This document shows positions 37,708 to 47,243 of a stretch of 64,000 bases of DNA, piece after piece. Made by a program: the position numbers and the translations under genes. Position 1 is the stretch's first letter; every line of letters begins with the position of its first letter. The notes beneath the pieces were generated by a model. That model was not told the DNA's origin. It did no database searches and saw only the letters and a program-made list of their open reading frames with translations. This DNA is from Selenomonadaceae bacterium (GTDB lineage Bacteria; Bacillota; Negativicutes; Selenomonadales; Selenomonadaceae), in contig JAFUTY010000004.1 of assembly GCA_017484005.1 (NCBI GenBank), positions 1 to 64,000 on the forward strand. Direction: 5' to 3'.

Positions 37708-39418
37708 TATTCTGTTTTTGAATTTGCATCGGCGATATTTGAACATTGAACCGACTCACGGTGGATTTTTAGGAATATATCTACTCGCGGCATTTACTCG
37801 GTCGGAAGGATTTGAATCGAAAAGCTTTGCTGGATCTCTCGAACGTGGCAAAAGATACCTCGACGAGCTTTGTAATGCTGAAGCTGTTTCAATGATTGGA
37901 CTTTATTGCGACTATGAAAATGTCACCGAGAATATTTTTTTGAGTCGCTACATAAAAGATCAGTTCAAAATTCCAGTGATTGTTGGAGGTCCTCAAGCAA
38001 CTGCGCTCGATGAGGAGTTTTTTCGCAAATCAAAATGTGATGCTGTCGTGAGATTTGAAGGGGAATTGACTGTTCTCGAATTGATGAATTTTTTTCTCGA
38101 AGATGTCGGCAAGCTCGAAAAGATTCATGGAATTTCATATTTGACGTCTGAAGGAATTCAAACAAATCCAGATCGCAAATCGATTCGAAATCTTGATGTA
38201 CTGCCATTCATCAATGAAGATTGTTATCTTGAACCAAAACAATTTTATCGTGGATTGAGTTTAATGACTGGGCGAGGATGTCCATTTCATTGCGCATTTT
38301 GTCACGAAGGATCTCATACTCGAGCGGTTCGTTTCCGTTCAGTCGAAAATATTTTGGCGGAGATCGATGCGTATCTTGAAAAATGGAATGGCGATGATTT
38401 AACAATCTTGTTTACTGACGATACATTTACACTTGATTTAACACGTGTCAAAGAAATTTGCGTGGGATTAGCTGAGCGTCGAAAGTCATATCGATTCAAA
38501 TGGTTTTGCGAGGGACATGTTCATACGTTGTTTCGAAATCCAGAAATGATTAGAGATCTCGCGATGGGCGGCTGTTATCGAATTCAGCTTGGAATTGAAG
38601 CAGGAACATCAAAAGTCTTGCAGTCATATGGAAAACATTCGACTCCGGAAGAGATTTTTGAAGTTGTGAAAATGTGTCGCGATGCATGTATTGAGCAAAT
38701 TTTTGGCAACATAATTCTTGGCGGCGCACATTTTTCTCGAGAGATTTTCGAGGAAGATAAAAAATTTGCGCATGATTTAATTGTTGAAAGTCGCGGGACG
38801 GTTGAAATTGGAACAGTAACATTTTGGCCACTCGCTGAAACTCGAATGACAAGATCGCCGGAAGATTTTGGAATCAAAATTATCGATCCAGAATTTGTGA
38901 CATCAGCGGGAGATTTTCCACAGATCGAGACAACGGAAATCGATCGATTCGAAATCAATGAAATGGAGCGCGAGTTGCGTGAATTCATTGAAAAACAAAT
39001 GCTCGATATGATTGCAACTTGGCAGATTCCAACGTCGCGAATTTTGAGTTGGTTCAAAAATGCACATCGATATCGTGGAATGTGGTTTGCCACTTTGAGA
39101 CGTGACGAGATTCTCTTTTCATATTATGAAATGTTGTCAATCGGCGAAGGATTTCATTCGAGTCAAATCGAGGATTTATCGAGTGCGCATCCAATGAGAG
39201 TTATAGCGTTGAATCTAAATTTATACCGCGAATCGAAATCGAGTATAAAAATTCATGGCGAAAGTTTTGTTGGAATCGAAATCGAGATCATTCTTCTAAC
39301 GACTGGAAAATTGAGCGTCAAAGAAATTGCAGAGCATCTCGACTTGACCATTGATCAAGTGATCGAGTTTTTGAATCAACTTGAAGACATGCATTTGATC
39401 GTTTATTCAAAATATTAG
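37700..39418 (+). CDS. B12-binding-type radical SAM protein with C-terminal winged-helix-like domain
   Basis: A 572-residue protein starting at GTG 37700. Residues about 1-150 look like a cobalamin-binding domain (GGFLGIYLLAAF, VIVGGPQATALDEEFF), though the classic DxHxxG is not evident. Residues about 180-420 are radical SAM with CPFHCAFC (Cys 194, 198, 201) and FTDDTFTLD. The last 60 or so residues (TGKLSVKEIAEHLDLTIDQV) resemble a winged helix or PqqD-like unit. Members often methylate or rearrange unactivated carbons. The order SPASM enzyme, B12 enzyme, then GTPases with minimal gaps suggests one operon. Confidence 0.85.
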   Translation: MLDILFLNLHRRYLNIEPTHGGFLGIYLLAAFTRSEGFESKSFAGSLERGKRYLDELCNAEAVSMIGLYCDYENVTENIFLSRYIKDQFKIPVIVGGPQATALDEEFFRKSKCDAVVRFEGELTVLELMNFFLEDVGKLEKIHGISYLTSEGIQTNPDRKSIRNLDVLPFINEDCYLEPKQFYRGLSLMTGRGCPFHCAFCHEGSHTRAVRFRSVENILAEIDAYLEKWNGDDLTILFTDDTFTLDLTRVKEICVGLAERRKSYRFKWFCEGHVHTLFRNPEMIRDLAMGGCYRIQLGIEAGTSKVLQSYGKHSTPEEIFEVVKMCRDACIEQIFGNIILGGAHFSREIFEEDKKFAHDLIVESRGTVEIGTVTFWPLAETRMTRSPEDFGIKIIDPEFVTSAGDFPQIETTEIDRFEINEMERELREFIEKQMLDMIATWQIPTSRILSWFKNAHRYRGMWFATLRRDEILFSYYEMLSIGEGFHSSQIEDLSSAHPMRVIALNLNLYRESKSSIKIHGESFVGIEIEIILLTTGKLSVKEIAEHLDLTIDQVIEFLNQLEDMHLIVYSKY

Positions 39419-39430
39419 GAGGTGTTTCGG

Positions 39431-40330
39431 TTGAGGGATTACATTCAAGATTTTGTACAGATGCGCGATCAAATCAACGAAGATTCAACGAGCATTCGAA
39501 TAGTCAACGCAGGAATCATGAATTCCGGCAAGAGTTCTCTGTTCAATTCACTTCTCGATCGCTATGAATTTACAGTTCGCGATGCTAGAGAAACGGTTGC
39601 AATTAAACCGATTGAATGGCAACCAGGAGTTTTTTTGATCGATACTCCAGGACTCGAAGCGAATAAAGGCGATGATGCGGAAGCAAATCGAGCATATCAG
39701 CGTGCAAACATGATTGTCTTTGTTCATAAATTGGAAGCGGGCGAATTGCACCAATCAGAAATCAATGCAATTAATCGGCTCAAAAGTTTGTTCGATGATC
39801 CAAAATTTTTCTGGAGACATTTCTGCATGGTTTTTACAGCTCGAGAAAGTCGTAGTGGATTCGAGCAAATTGTTCAAAAATCGTTGTCAGATGTTCAAAA
39901 AGAATGTGGATATTCCGATTTCAAGGTTTTCATTGTTTCAAATACAGATTATGCAGAAGGCACAGATCCAGATGATCCAATTCCAGAACTCGTTGAAGAG
40001 AGTGAAATTCCGGCGTTCAGAAAATTTCTCCAAGACAATTTTGAAATTTGGCGTAAAGAATCAATCATCATCAAGAAAATCAAGATCAATCAAGCAAGAG
40101 AGTCAATTCTGTCTCAATTGAGAATTGAGCGTGATCAGATTTATCGAAATATAGAACGCAAAAAAGAGCAAATTCAAGATCAACAAAGTTATTTTTTGGG
40201 ACGTCTTCGCGATGTTTTCGAATCAACTGACGAGGCTTGGAGAGAATATGATCGAGAAGATGATGAATTGATTGAAATTGGTAACGAACTCGAGGAATTG
40301 AAAGATAAACATAGTCGGGAGGTATTTTGA
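39431..40330 (+). CDS. dynamin-like GTPase A
   Basis: A 299-residue P-loop GTPase. The G1 loop GIMNSGKSS is at residues 28-36, the G3 motif DTPG near residue 72, and SNTD may act as G4. The N-terminal GTPase region is followed by a coiled coil (ERDQIYRNIERKKEQIQDQQ). TTG 39431, 8 bases after AGGAGG, is preferred over GTG 39422, which is too close to that site. It is shorter than GTPases B and C. Its stop overlaps the next start (TGATG). Confidence 0.85.
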   Translation: MRDYIQDFVQMRDQINEDSTSIRIVNAGIMNSGKSSLFNSLLDRYEFTVRDARETVAIKPIEWQPGVFLIDTPGLEANKGDDAEANRAYQRANMIVFVHKLEAGELHQSEINAINRLKSLFDDPKFFWRHFCMVFTARESRSGFEQIVQKSLSDVQKECGYSDFKVFIVSNTDYAEGTDPDDPIPELVEESEIPAFRKFLQDNFEIWRKESIIIKKIKINQARESILSQLRIERDQIYRNIERKKEQIQDQQSYFLGRLRDVFESTDEAWREYDREDDELIEIGNELEELKDKHSREVF

Positions 40331-40728
40331 TGTTTATTGCGGGCGCAGTGGTAATCGGTGGCGCAGCATTAGCTCACGATAATCACTCAAATTATCACGA
40401 TTGGTCGGAGTACAATGAATATCAAGATGCAAAACTGAGAGCTCAGATCGCATCGAAGCAAGATCAATACGATTCTCAATCAAACTACGTAAGTTATTTG
40501 AGAGAACAGATGATCGACAATTTCAACGATGGCATACGCGAATTGAGAAATGAACAATATTACATTGCACTGGATGGAATCAAATGGAGTGACAATTTCA
40601 GTGAAAAATGGGACGAAATCAAGGCAGAAATGAGAGATGATTTGAATCGCGAAATTCAAGCGGAACAATCGGAGCTTGAACAAATCGATCGAATGATTGA
40701 AAAAATCAATGAGCTTGCGATGCAATGA
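40330..40728 (+). CDS. small protein with N-terminal hydrophobic segment and coiled coil
   Basis: A 132-residue protein not recognised as a family member. It starts with a short hydrophobic glycine- and alanine-rich stretch (MFIAGAVVIGGAALAH), then a tyrosine- and asparagine-rich part, and ends in a long acidic coiled coil (REIQAEQSELEQIDRMIEKI). It lies between two dynamin-like GTPases with overlapping ends, so it may be a membrane partner or adaptor for them. This is inference from position only. Confidence 0.7.
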   Translation: MFIAGAVVIGGAALAHDNHSNYHDWSEYNEYQDAKLRAQIASKQDQYDSQSNYVSYLREQMIDNFNDGIRELRNEQYYIALDGIKWSDNFSEKWDEIKAEMRDDLNREIQAEQSELEQIDRMIEKINELAMQ

Positions 40729-40739
40729 AAGGAGATCCC

Positions 40740-42500
40740 ATGAGTTATATCAATGATTGTGCGGATGAATTTATTGGAAAGATGCAAAAACTCCAAACTG
40801 ATCTGGCAAATTTTTCCCGCGATCTAAACAATCGAAGCGATTCAATTCCTCAACTGATCGATGAATTTGAAAATAGAGTGTTTGCATCGCAAGGAGAAAA
40901 TTTTGGGAGCAATGAAGTTGAGAAATTGGTGCAACAATCGCTCGAAAGTTTTCGGCAAACGATTCAAGATTGGCGCAAAAAGGTTGAACAAGATCGCAAG
41001 GGACAGGAATTTTATAAGAAGCATGAAAAATGTCTCGTTGTGATGGTTTTTGGGGCGGTGAAAGCTGGAAAATCTTCGCTCGGAAATTTCATCGCTGGAA
41101 AATCATTATTAAGCGCGAGTTTTGACAATGATTATAAAAAAATCCCGCGTGCCCAATTCGAATCGGAAGAAGAGGGACGTGAGACTGGTGGAATTACTGA
41201 GGATGGATGGTTTCAGCAAGGAGTTACAGATACAACCGGCTCGATTCAATTTTTTACATTGAGCGGATTGAGATGGTTCGATTCGCCAGGAACTGGAGCG
41301 GTGGGAAAATCTGGCGACAAAATCAATATGGATGATCTAGTCAATGAGTATCTTCAATACACAGATCTAGGCGTTTTTCTGATGAATAGTGCGAATCCTG
41401 GACTTCAAGAGGATATGAAATACATGATTCAACTCGATAAGGAAGGGCGCGAATCATTAATCATTATCACGCAATCAGACAAGATGGGAATTAAGCGCGA
41501 TTCGAATGGAAAAGTTGTCAGAGATGCGAATGGAAAAGTTGTTCGTGAGTTGATAGCTAAAGATTCACGCGAAATACAAGAAGAGGATGTCAAAAAGCGA
41601 GCTCGAGAAGGCGATGAGAATATGCCTCCGATCAATGCAAAATTTGGCGTTTTGAGTGTGTCAACTCTATTAGCGGAACAGGCTGTTGCCGAACAAGACG
41701 ATGATAAATTTCGTGCGAGCAATTTGGACAAATTCATGAAACAACTGGGAGACAAAGTGAATTCTCAAGCACTTGAATTGAAACGTAAAAGTCCAGAAAC
41801 TCGACTTAATGCATTCGTTGACACAATCACAGACAATCTGAAAAATTTCAACGTTATGCTCGATGCAATTGAGGAGTCGATTAATGATTACAAATCAAAA
41901 ATCGAGACTCGTGCGCGATCGATCACTTCAAGCGTCATGCGGAAAACTCGAGCAGATGTTCAGTCTCTCGTTAGAAATTGGGATCGACAAGTTAGAGCCG
42001 GTGGCTCATTTGATCGCGATTCAGTGAATTCCGAAGTTTCAAGAATCATGCAACAACACTTGAATTCGGAGATCGATAAGCAATTGCGAACGATTATTTC
42101 TGATTATCAAAGCAGAGAAATACAAGTTGCTCAAGCAAGATTCAATGTAGGTGATTTGTCAAAACAAACTAAACAAGTTGCGCAGGAATATACTGAATTT
42201 GTCAAGGAAAAACGTATAGCTCGAGGCTTTTTTGAAAGTGTTAGAGAAATATTTGGTGCAAAGTTCTATGATACTAAAGCAGTTACGAAAACTAAAATGA
42301 TAACTGTAGAGGCTGGAACAAATCTTCAATTTTTCTTGGATCAACTGATGCCTCAAGTTGAATCTCATGCAAGCGAGCAAGCTGAATCTGCATTGAAGCA
42401 TCTCGAATCCACATATTTCGCTGGACGTGAGAGATTTGTAATTAACACACGTCGCGAGATTGCAACTCTTGATCAAAAATTCCAGAAATTGAAATTTTGA
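40740..42500 (+). CDS. dynamin-like GTPase B
   Basis: A 586-residue large GTPase. A helical N-terminal region (about 1-95) is followed by the G1 loop GAVKAGKSS at 105-113, a switch I threonine region (GVTDTTGS), G3 DSPG and G4 TQSDK. A long helical stalk follows (about 340-586), with coiled-coil segments. No hydrophobic paddle is obvious. ATG 40740 follows AAAGGAGAT, so the longer frame from 40725 is rejected. Length and layout fit bacterial dynamin-like proteins, which act on membranes by assembly and GTP hydrolysis. Confidence 0.87.
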   Translation: MSYINDCADEFIGKMQKLQTDLANFSRDLNNRSDSIPQLIDEFENRVFASQGENFGSNEVEKLVQQSLESFRQTIQDWRKKVEQDRKGQEFYKKHEKCLVVMVFGAVKAGKSSLGNFIAGKSLLSASFDNDYKKIPRAQFESEEEGRETGGITEDGWFQQGVTDTTGSIQFFTLSGLRWFDSPGTGAVGKSGDKINMDDLVNEYLQYTDLGVFLMNSANPGLQEDMKYMIQLDKEGRESLIIITQSDKMGIKRDSNGKVVRDANGKVVRELIAKDSREIQEEDVKKRAREGDENMPPINAKFGVLSVSTLLAEQAVAEQDDDKFRASNLDKFMKQLGDKVNSQALELKRKSPETRLNAFVDTITDNLKNFNVMLDAIEESINDYKSKIETRARSITSSVMRKTRADVQSLVRNWDRQVRAGGSFDRDSVNSEVSRIMQQHLNSEIDKQLRTIISDYQSREIQVAQARFNVGDLSKQTKQVAQEYTEFVKEKRIARGFFESVREIFGAKFYDTKAVTKTKMITVEAGTNLQFFLDQLMPQVESHASEQAESALKHLESTYFAGRERFVINTRREIATLDQKFQKLKF

Positions 42501-42513
42501 GGAGGATGAATTC

Positions 42514-44154
42514 GTGGACGAAGTAAAAGATTATCGTGAACTTCTTCATCGGAAATCGGACGAAGTCGAATCGATCGCACAGCGTTATCCGTTAATGAAA
42601 AAGGCTCTCGAGACATTCCTCGAAATCAATCGAGAGAAAGTTGATGCAACTTCGCCTGAGATCATGTTTTATGGAATTTACAATGCTGGAAAAAGTAGCA
42701 TTCTCAACGAAATTGTCGGTGAGGATATTGCTCCAGTGGGAGATATTCCAACGACGAAAGACATCAGACGTTATCAATGGCGCGGTTATAACATCACAGA
42801 TACTCCAGGAATCGATGCGCCAGTTGCCGATGAAGAAGTTACTCAAAGTCATCTCAAAAAAGCTGATGTCGTGTTATTTGTTATGGGAACTAAGGGGAGT
42901 TATGAAAATCTAACGAATTATCGGCGAATGAAAGAAATTGCAGATGATGGCAAAAAGATCATAATCGTGTTGAATGACATGAATGCATATCTTTCTGAAA
43001 ATCCTGATATGATCGATCAAATCAAGGGAAAAGTCGCGGAGAATATGAGACAGGTCAAGATTCGCGATGTCGATACAAAATTTGAGATCATTGCAGTTAA
43101 TGCTCAAGATGCGAAAGATGGTCGCGAGTGCGATGAGCCGGAATTGATCGCGCAAAGCAGAATCGAATATCTTCGTGGAGCGATATTGCATCAGTTACAA
43201 AGTTCAAATTCATTTCAAATTCTTCGAAATGCAGTTCAAGAAATGGAAAAAATTCTCGATTCAATGATTGAACAGACTGGTGAGAGTTCATCTGGAGAAA
43301 TCAGAAATAGTAGCGAAATTCTCGAGAGATTTGAGGAGCAAAAGAGAATCGCGCGAAAAGTAATCAATGAATTTATTGAAAGTCAGACTGCGAATTTTGG
43401 TAGTGTGATGCCGGCAATTATTTGGGAAGATCGAAGCAATGCAAATCAAATTCTCGAGCGAGAGATCGATAAGCTTAACGACAGAGTGTTGGTCGAATTG
43501 AATCAACAACTTGAGGATATGTATGCAACTCTTCAAGCCGAGTTCAAAGCGATTGACAAATTGCAAGTCACGAATGATATCAATTTCAACGAGATGGCAA
43601 ATCAAACTCAAGCACTCGTTGCAAACACATCGAGTAGTTTCGATTTGAAGGATGCAGTTGATCAGACAAAACAAACGATAGATCTGATCGAACAAGGTAG
43701 CAGTTTGTTGAAAGGCGTAGGTATTGGAACGTTAGTTTCTCAAGTTGCCAAGAAAGTTGGAATTGCGAATCTGATTCCTGGCGGTGGACAGGTTATCACG
43801 GGAATTTTAACTATCGGGACTCTTCTATCAAGTCTCAGCAAGGGAAATCAAGATGCAGTTGAAAAACAGATTGCACAAGCTCAGGCGGCTGAGGAGCGTC
43901 GTCAACGCGAGGAAGAGCGCAAACGTCAAGATCTCGAACAGAAAATGAGATATGTTGCAAATGATATTTCATCGCAACTTAGAAAATCGACAAGTGAGAT
44001 CTTGAATTCGGCGACTGAAGAGATTTTGAAACCATTCAAAGCAAAAATCGAATCCATGAAATCTGAAGGAAAACAAGTTATAGCGGATATTGATAAATTG
44101 CGTGAGATTCGAAACGAATATGATCTAATTAAGATCGATCTCGGTGCGAAATGA
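42514..44154 (+). CDS. dynamin-like GTPase C with a hydrophobic membrane segment
   Basis: A 546-residue GTPase starting at GTG 42514 behind GAGGAGGA. The G1 loop GIYNAGKSS is at 54-62, the switch I threonine in DIPTTKD, G3 DTPG near residue 92, and G4 reads VLND (variant). Residues about 390-450 are hydrophobic and glycine-rich (LLKGVGIGTLVSQVAKKVGI and GGGQVITGILTIGTLLSSL), like a membrane-inserting paddle. Coiled coil follows (EERRQREEERKRQDLEQKMR). B and C could form a heteromeric pair, as in other tandem bacterial dynamins. It ends the operon, before a terminator. Confidence 0.87.
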   Translation: MDEVKDYRELLHRKSDEVESIAQRYPLMKKALETFLEINREKVDATSPEIMFYGIYNAGKSSILNEIVGEDIAPVGDIPTTKDIRRYQWRGYNITDTPGIDAPVADEEVTQSHLKKADVVLFVMGTKGSYENLTNYRRMKEIADDGKKIIIVLNDMNAYLSENPDMIDQIKGKVAENMRQVKIRDVDTKFEIIAVNAQDAKDGRECDEPELIAQSRIEYLRGAILHQLQSSNSFQILRNAVQEMEKILDSMIEQTGESSSGEIRNSSEILERFEEQKRIARKVINEFIESQTANFGSVMPAIIWEDRSNANQILEREIDKLNDRVLVELNQQLEDMYATLQAEFKAIDKLQVTNDINFNEMANQTQALVANTSSSFDLKDAVDQTKQTIDLIEQGSSLLKGVGIGTLVSQVAKKVGIANLIPGGGQVITGILTIGTLLSSLSKGNQDAVEKQIAQAQAAEERRQREEERKRQDLEQKMRYVANDISSQLRKSTSEILNSATEEILKPFKAKIESMKSEGKQVIADIDKLREIRNEYDLIKIDLGAK

Positions 44155-44167
44155 TTTCAACACAATG

Positions 44168-44200
44168 AGGAGTGGAGAAAGTCCACTCCTTTTTTCTTTT
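44168..44200 (+). terminator. terminator of the radical SAM/dynamin operon
   Basis: A 9-bp perfect stem AGGAGTGGA with TCCACTCCT, 5-base loop, then a T-run, 14 bases after the last GTPase gene. Confidence 0.92.
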
Positions 44201-44248
44201 TATCGAGTACATTGACATAAAAATCCAATCGTGTATATTATCGAGCAC
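44201..44248 (+). promoter_or_regulatory. promoter and probable operator of the toxin-antitoxin pair
   Basis: TTGACA (44212-44217) and TATATT (44234-44239) are 16 bases apart. The direct repeat TATCGAGTAC / TATCGAGCAC (44201-44210 and 44239-44248) brackets the promoter, as expected for autoregulation by the Phd-type antitoxin. Confidence 0.65.
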
Positions 44249-44271
44249 ACTATTGCAAAGGAGGTACAAAA

Positions 44272-44559
44272 GTGAATTTTTATTCTATTCGCGATTTGCG
44301 TAGCGAGACGAAAAATATTTGCGAAAAAGTTCGTCAAAATGGAGAAGTTGTCATAACCAATAATGGTAAGCCCTCTGTACTCATGCTTGATATTTCTGAA
44401 GATAATTTTGAAGAGATTATTCGATCAATAAGACAAGCAAAGGCTATGATTGCTTTTAACAGCATGAAAGCTATCGCCGCTACCAATGGTTATATGACCG
44501 ATTCAGAAATTGAAGAAGAGATCAAAGCAGCTCGCTCTGAAAGGCGGGAGCAATATTGA
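44272..44559 (+). CDS. Phd/YefM-family antitoxin
   Basis: A 95-residue protein with the Phd/YefM pattern: IRDLRSETKNICEKVRQNGE, then VVITNNGKPSVLMLDI, and a C-terminal acidic tail that would wrap the toxin. It would bind its own promoter and neutralise the PIN toxin whose start overlaps its end. GTG 44272 follows AAAGGAGG. Confidence 0.88.
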   Translation: MNFYSIRDLRSETKNICEKVRQNGEVVITNNGKPSVLMLDISEDNFEEIIRSIRQAKAMIAFNSMKAIAATNGYMTDSEIEEEIKAARSERREQY

Positions 44560-44951
44560 TTGCTGTTTTGGATACGAATGTCCTTGTATCGGCATTGTGG
44601 ACACCAAATGGTAAAGCGGCTCACATCGTCAATCAGGCTATCTCTGGAAGGCTGAAACTTTGTCACGACTATCGAATATTGGCTGAATATAGGGAAGTAT
44701 TGTCACGCCCAAAGTTCAAATTTTATGATTGGCAAGTAAATTTTCTACTAGAAAGATTGGAAAAAGATGGTATTTCAGTAATTCCCATCGCACTGCCCCA
44801 AGTACCCTTTACCGATGAATCTGATCGCGTATTTTACGAGGTAGCGAAATTTTGTGATGCGCCACTTGTTACCGGCAATCTGAAACATTATCCGCAGGAT
44901 AATTGCGTAGTGACCGTGTCAGATTTTTATGACAAAATTTTAATATCATGA
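44556..44951 (+). CDS. PIN-domain toxin (COG1569-type) of a toxin-antitoxin pair
   Basis: A 131-residue PIN-fold ribonuclease-like protein. The metal-binding acidic residues are in AVLDTNVLVSALW (Asp 5), the glutamate of LAEYREVLSRPKF, and TDESDRVFYEVAK, followed by LVTGNLKHYP. It resembles the COG1569 group of putative toxins. The start is TTG 44556, overlapping the antitoxin stop, with a GGCGGGAG site. A terminator follows. Confidence 0.87.
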   Translation: MIAVLDTNVLVSALWTPNGKAAHIVNQAISGRLKLCHDYRILAEYREVLSRPKFKFYDWQVNFLLERLEKDGISVIPIALPQVPFTDESDRVFYEVAKFCDAPLVTGNLKHYPQDNCVVTVSDFYDKILIS

Positions 44952-44962
44952 CTCACAAATAA

Positions 44963-45000
44963 AAAAGAAGGATCTGTCGTAATAGCAGATCCTTCTTTTA
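44963..45000. terminator. terminator after the toxin gene
   Basis: A stem AAAAGAAGGATCTG with CAGATCCTTCTTTT, 9-base loop, T-run on both strands. It serves the toxin gene and the convergent minus-strand gene. Confidence 0.88.
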
Positions 45001-45025
45001 CATTGAAATAGACAGATTAACAGTT

Positions 45026-45652
45026 CTACCAGCCCATTGCGAGACGTGTCATTTGGAAACTTCTCCAACTTTCTGACATGGATGCTTGAAGTCGTTTCTC
45101 ACGTTGCTCAAAAAAGCGATCAAGAAAACTTTCGAGCCATTGTTGAGGCAATTCGCTACGCTCAGCATCATAACGATAGCGAGAATAAAAACGTTTGACA
45201 TAATCTCTCCGAGCCGCCATTACAACGTGCTCATGTGGACATTGCAAAAAAATCGCTACAGGATAAACCAGATTTCCTCCTGCAAGAAAATTGCATAGCT
45301 CAAAATCATTTTTAGCGGTGCAAAATCCATTCAATGCACTGATAGCCCACTCTCCACTCCAATCAATCTGAGTTAGGCTGAATGATGTTAATTTTTCATT
45401 TTCTCCAGCTTGAAGAAAAGTTGATTCAACGATTGCTTCGGGTAATTGAATGGCTTCAATTCTGGATTCTATGGTTGTATTGTTATCGATATCGTGAAAT
45501 TGCGAGATCATCGCCAACGAACGCAACGTTTCAAAGTCATCGGCACTATAAAGCTTTGCGAAACTGGCAGAACGATGTACAAGCGCATTGTATACATCGT
45601 CGATAGTTTCGCAAAAAGCGATGTTGTTTCGAGTGTTAATCAAGTAAACCAT
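45026..45652 (-). CDS. hypothetical protein downstream of a helicase remnant
   Basis: A 208-residue soluble protein of no family that I recognise. Notable are a tryptophan-rich middle (IDWSGEWAISALNGF) and a basic, aromatic C-terminus (RDYVKRFYSRYRYDAERSEL). The start overlaps the helicase end region and a GGGAGGAA site lies just before it, so the two were co-transcribed. It probably belongs to the same mobile element. Confidence 0.6.
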   Translation of the reverse strand: MVYLINTRNNIAFCETIDDVYNALVHRSASFAKLYSADDFETLRSLAMISQFHDIDNNTTIESRIEAIQLPEAIVESTFLQAGENEKLTSFSLTQIDWSGEWAISALNGFCTAKNDFELCNFLAGGNLVYPVAIFLQCPHEHVVMAARRDYVKRFYSRYRYDAERSELPQQWLESFLDRFFEQREKRLQASMSESWRSFQMTRLAMGW

Positions 45653-45654
45653 GA

Positions 45655-47195
45655 TTATTCCTCCCTCAAAAAATTTTCAATTACTTTTTCCATGTGTTCT
45701 CTTGACAAAATAAGCATTTCGACAAGATGTCCCTGAAGTTTCACACGTTTAAAATAACGTTTACGTGTGCCGCCATTACCATCTTTGTTTTCATAACCTT
45801 TTGAAATGCCTTTCATAAAGAGATCGCGAAAAATGCTTGTCGCATCAGAAACCAACTCACGACCAGAGTTTGTTAATTGTTGACGGACAATTGAGATGAC
45901 TTTATCCGGCACAAGAACATACTTCTCACCATCGCTATCAGATTTGCAAAATCCAATATATTTGCCCCCATGTCTTTCGAATTCATCTTTACTAGTCGCA
46001 ACAATTGCCGTTCCTGTTGCTATAACTTGTTGCAATGCTAGTAAAAATTGTTGCCAAGGTTCAGTAGCAATTGATTCCGATTGATTTCTTAGCATCAGAT
46101 CAGCGATAACTTTGAACCAACATGCCATTTTTTCTTGAGCCTGCTGAGGAGTAATAATGCCAATTTGATGTCCCCAATCAAGTATCAACACAGCTGTGGC
46201 GCAAAAATCGCGGTAGATTTGCTGATGCCTTTTGAATTTCAGTTGCAATGGTGGAGGCTGAAAATTTATTAAAAGATTGGTACATCTTTCATAATTGTCT
46301 TCGAGATAAGAAATCCATGCAGCAAAAATTTCTTGAACAATGGTCGATCTGCCAGCTAATTTTGCATGAATCTTATCCTGTTGAAAGATATTCAACTCCG
46401 CTGTATCAATAGAATCATTTTCAAGAGGGATCGACACATAACGCAGTGCACTGGATTGTTGTGACTCCAAATCATGCTCAGCGGTAACAATGCAACCACC
46501 TTGAACTTTGGTACGGATGATCTCATTGAAATCTTTGCCAGCTGATTTTGCCCTGCCAATTCCTTCACCGAATGCTCTCAGAATATCTTCAAATTTTGTC
46601 ATGTTGGTCGCATTCTTCTTGAAAATATCGTCAACAATCATCGTCATATCGATGCATTCTTCACGATAAATCTCCAAAGCACGACTCGTTGATTCAAAAC
46701 GCAACATTCCACCTTCGTTAAAAGGTTCGGCAAAAGTTTCGCAGATAGTCGTTTTCAAACTTCCAGTTTTGCCAACGAGTAGCAAAAGAAATTGTACCTT
46801 CAAGCCAGTATCGTTGAATAACTTGCAAGCAAAACTGAGATGCAAATATAACCAGAATGGAAGACTTACCTTTAGGCTCTCAGCCTCGTTAAACACACCA
46901 TCATCATTGAAAATGCTTTTTCCAATCTTCAAGATTCTTAGATCGTTTTGCCAAGCGATTCCCATGCGTTCTGAAGGAATTTTAGGAATTGTGACATTGC
47001 ATTAACAATCACTGCGACTATCAGAAAGATAGACCATCTTGCCATTCACTGATTCCCAACCGTGATATGTGAAAATTTCTTCGACTCCATGATTTTGAAG
47101 GAAATAGCGGTAGATAATCGCGCCATATTCCTGTAAGGTACTCTTTGCGATGTTTTTACTCTCGGGACAGATATACGTTTCCTTGAATCTCTGAT
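45655..47195 (-). pseudogene. DUF927-type mobile-element helicase, truncated and with an internal stop
   Basis: The open part (46965-45655, 436 residues) has a P-loop LLVGKTGSLKTT, a Walker B-like MTMIVDDIF and the region GCIVTAEHDLE, typical of the ATPase half of DUF927-type proteins. The same frame continues upstream beyond a TAA at 47004-47002 with EEIFTYHGWESVNGKMVYLS, which matches the part before the P-loop (a GW motif). So a nonsense codon has cut the gene, and its 5' end beyond about 47195 is missing. It is a second element of the same broad type as the primase-DUF927 gene at 32-35 kb, but not a close copy. Confidence 0.7.
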
Positions 47196-47243
47196 TGGTT
47201 ATTTATGACAATGATCCGTTCTTTTATGAATTCAATTGCTTCA

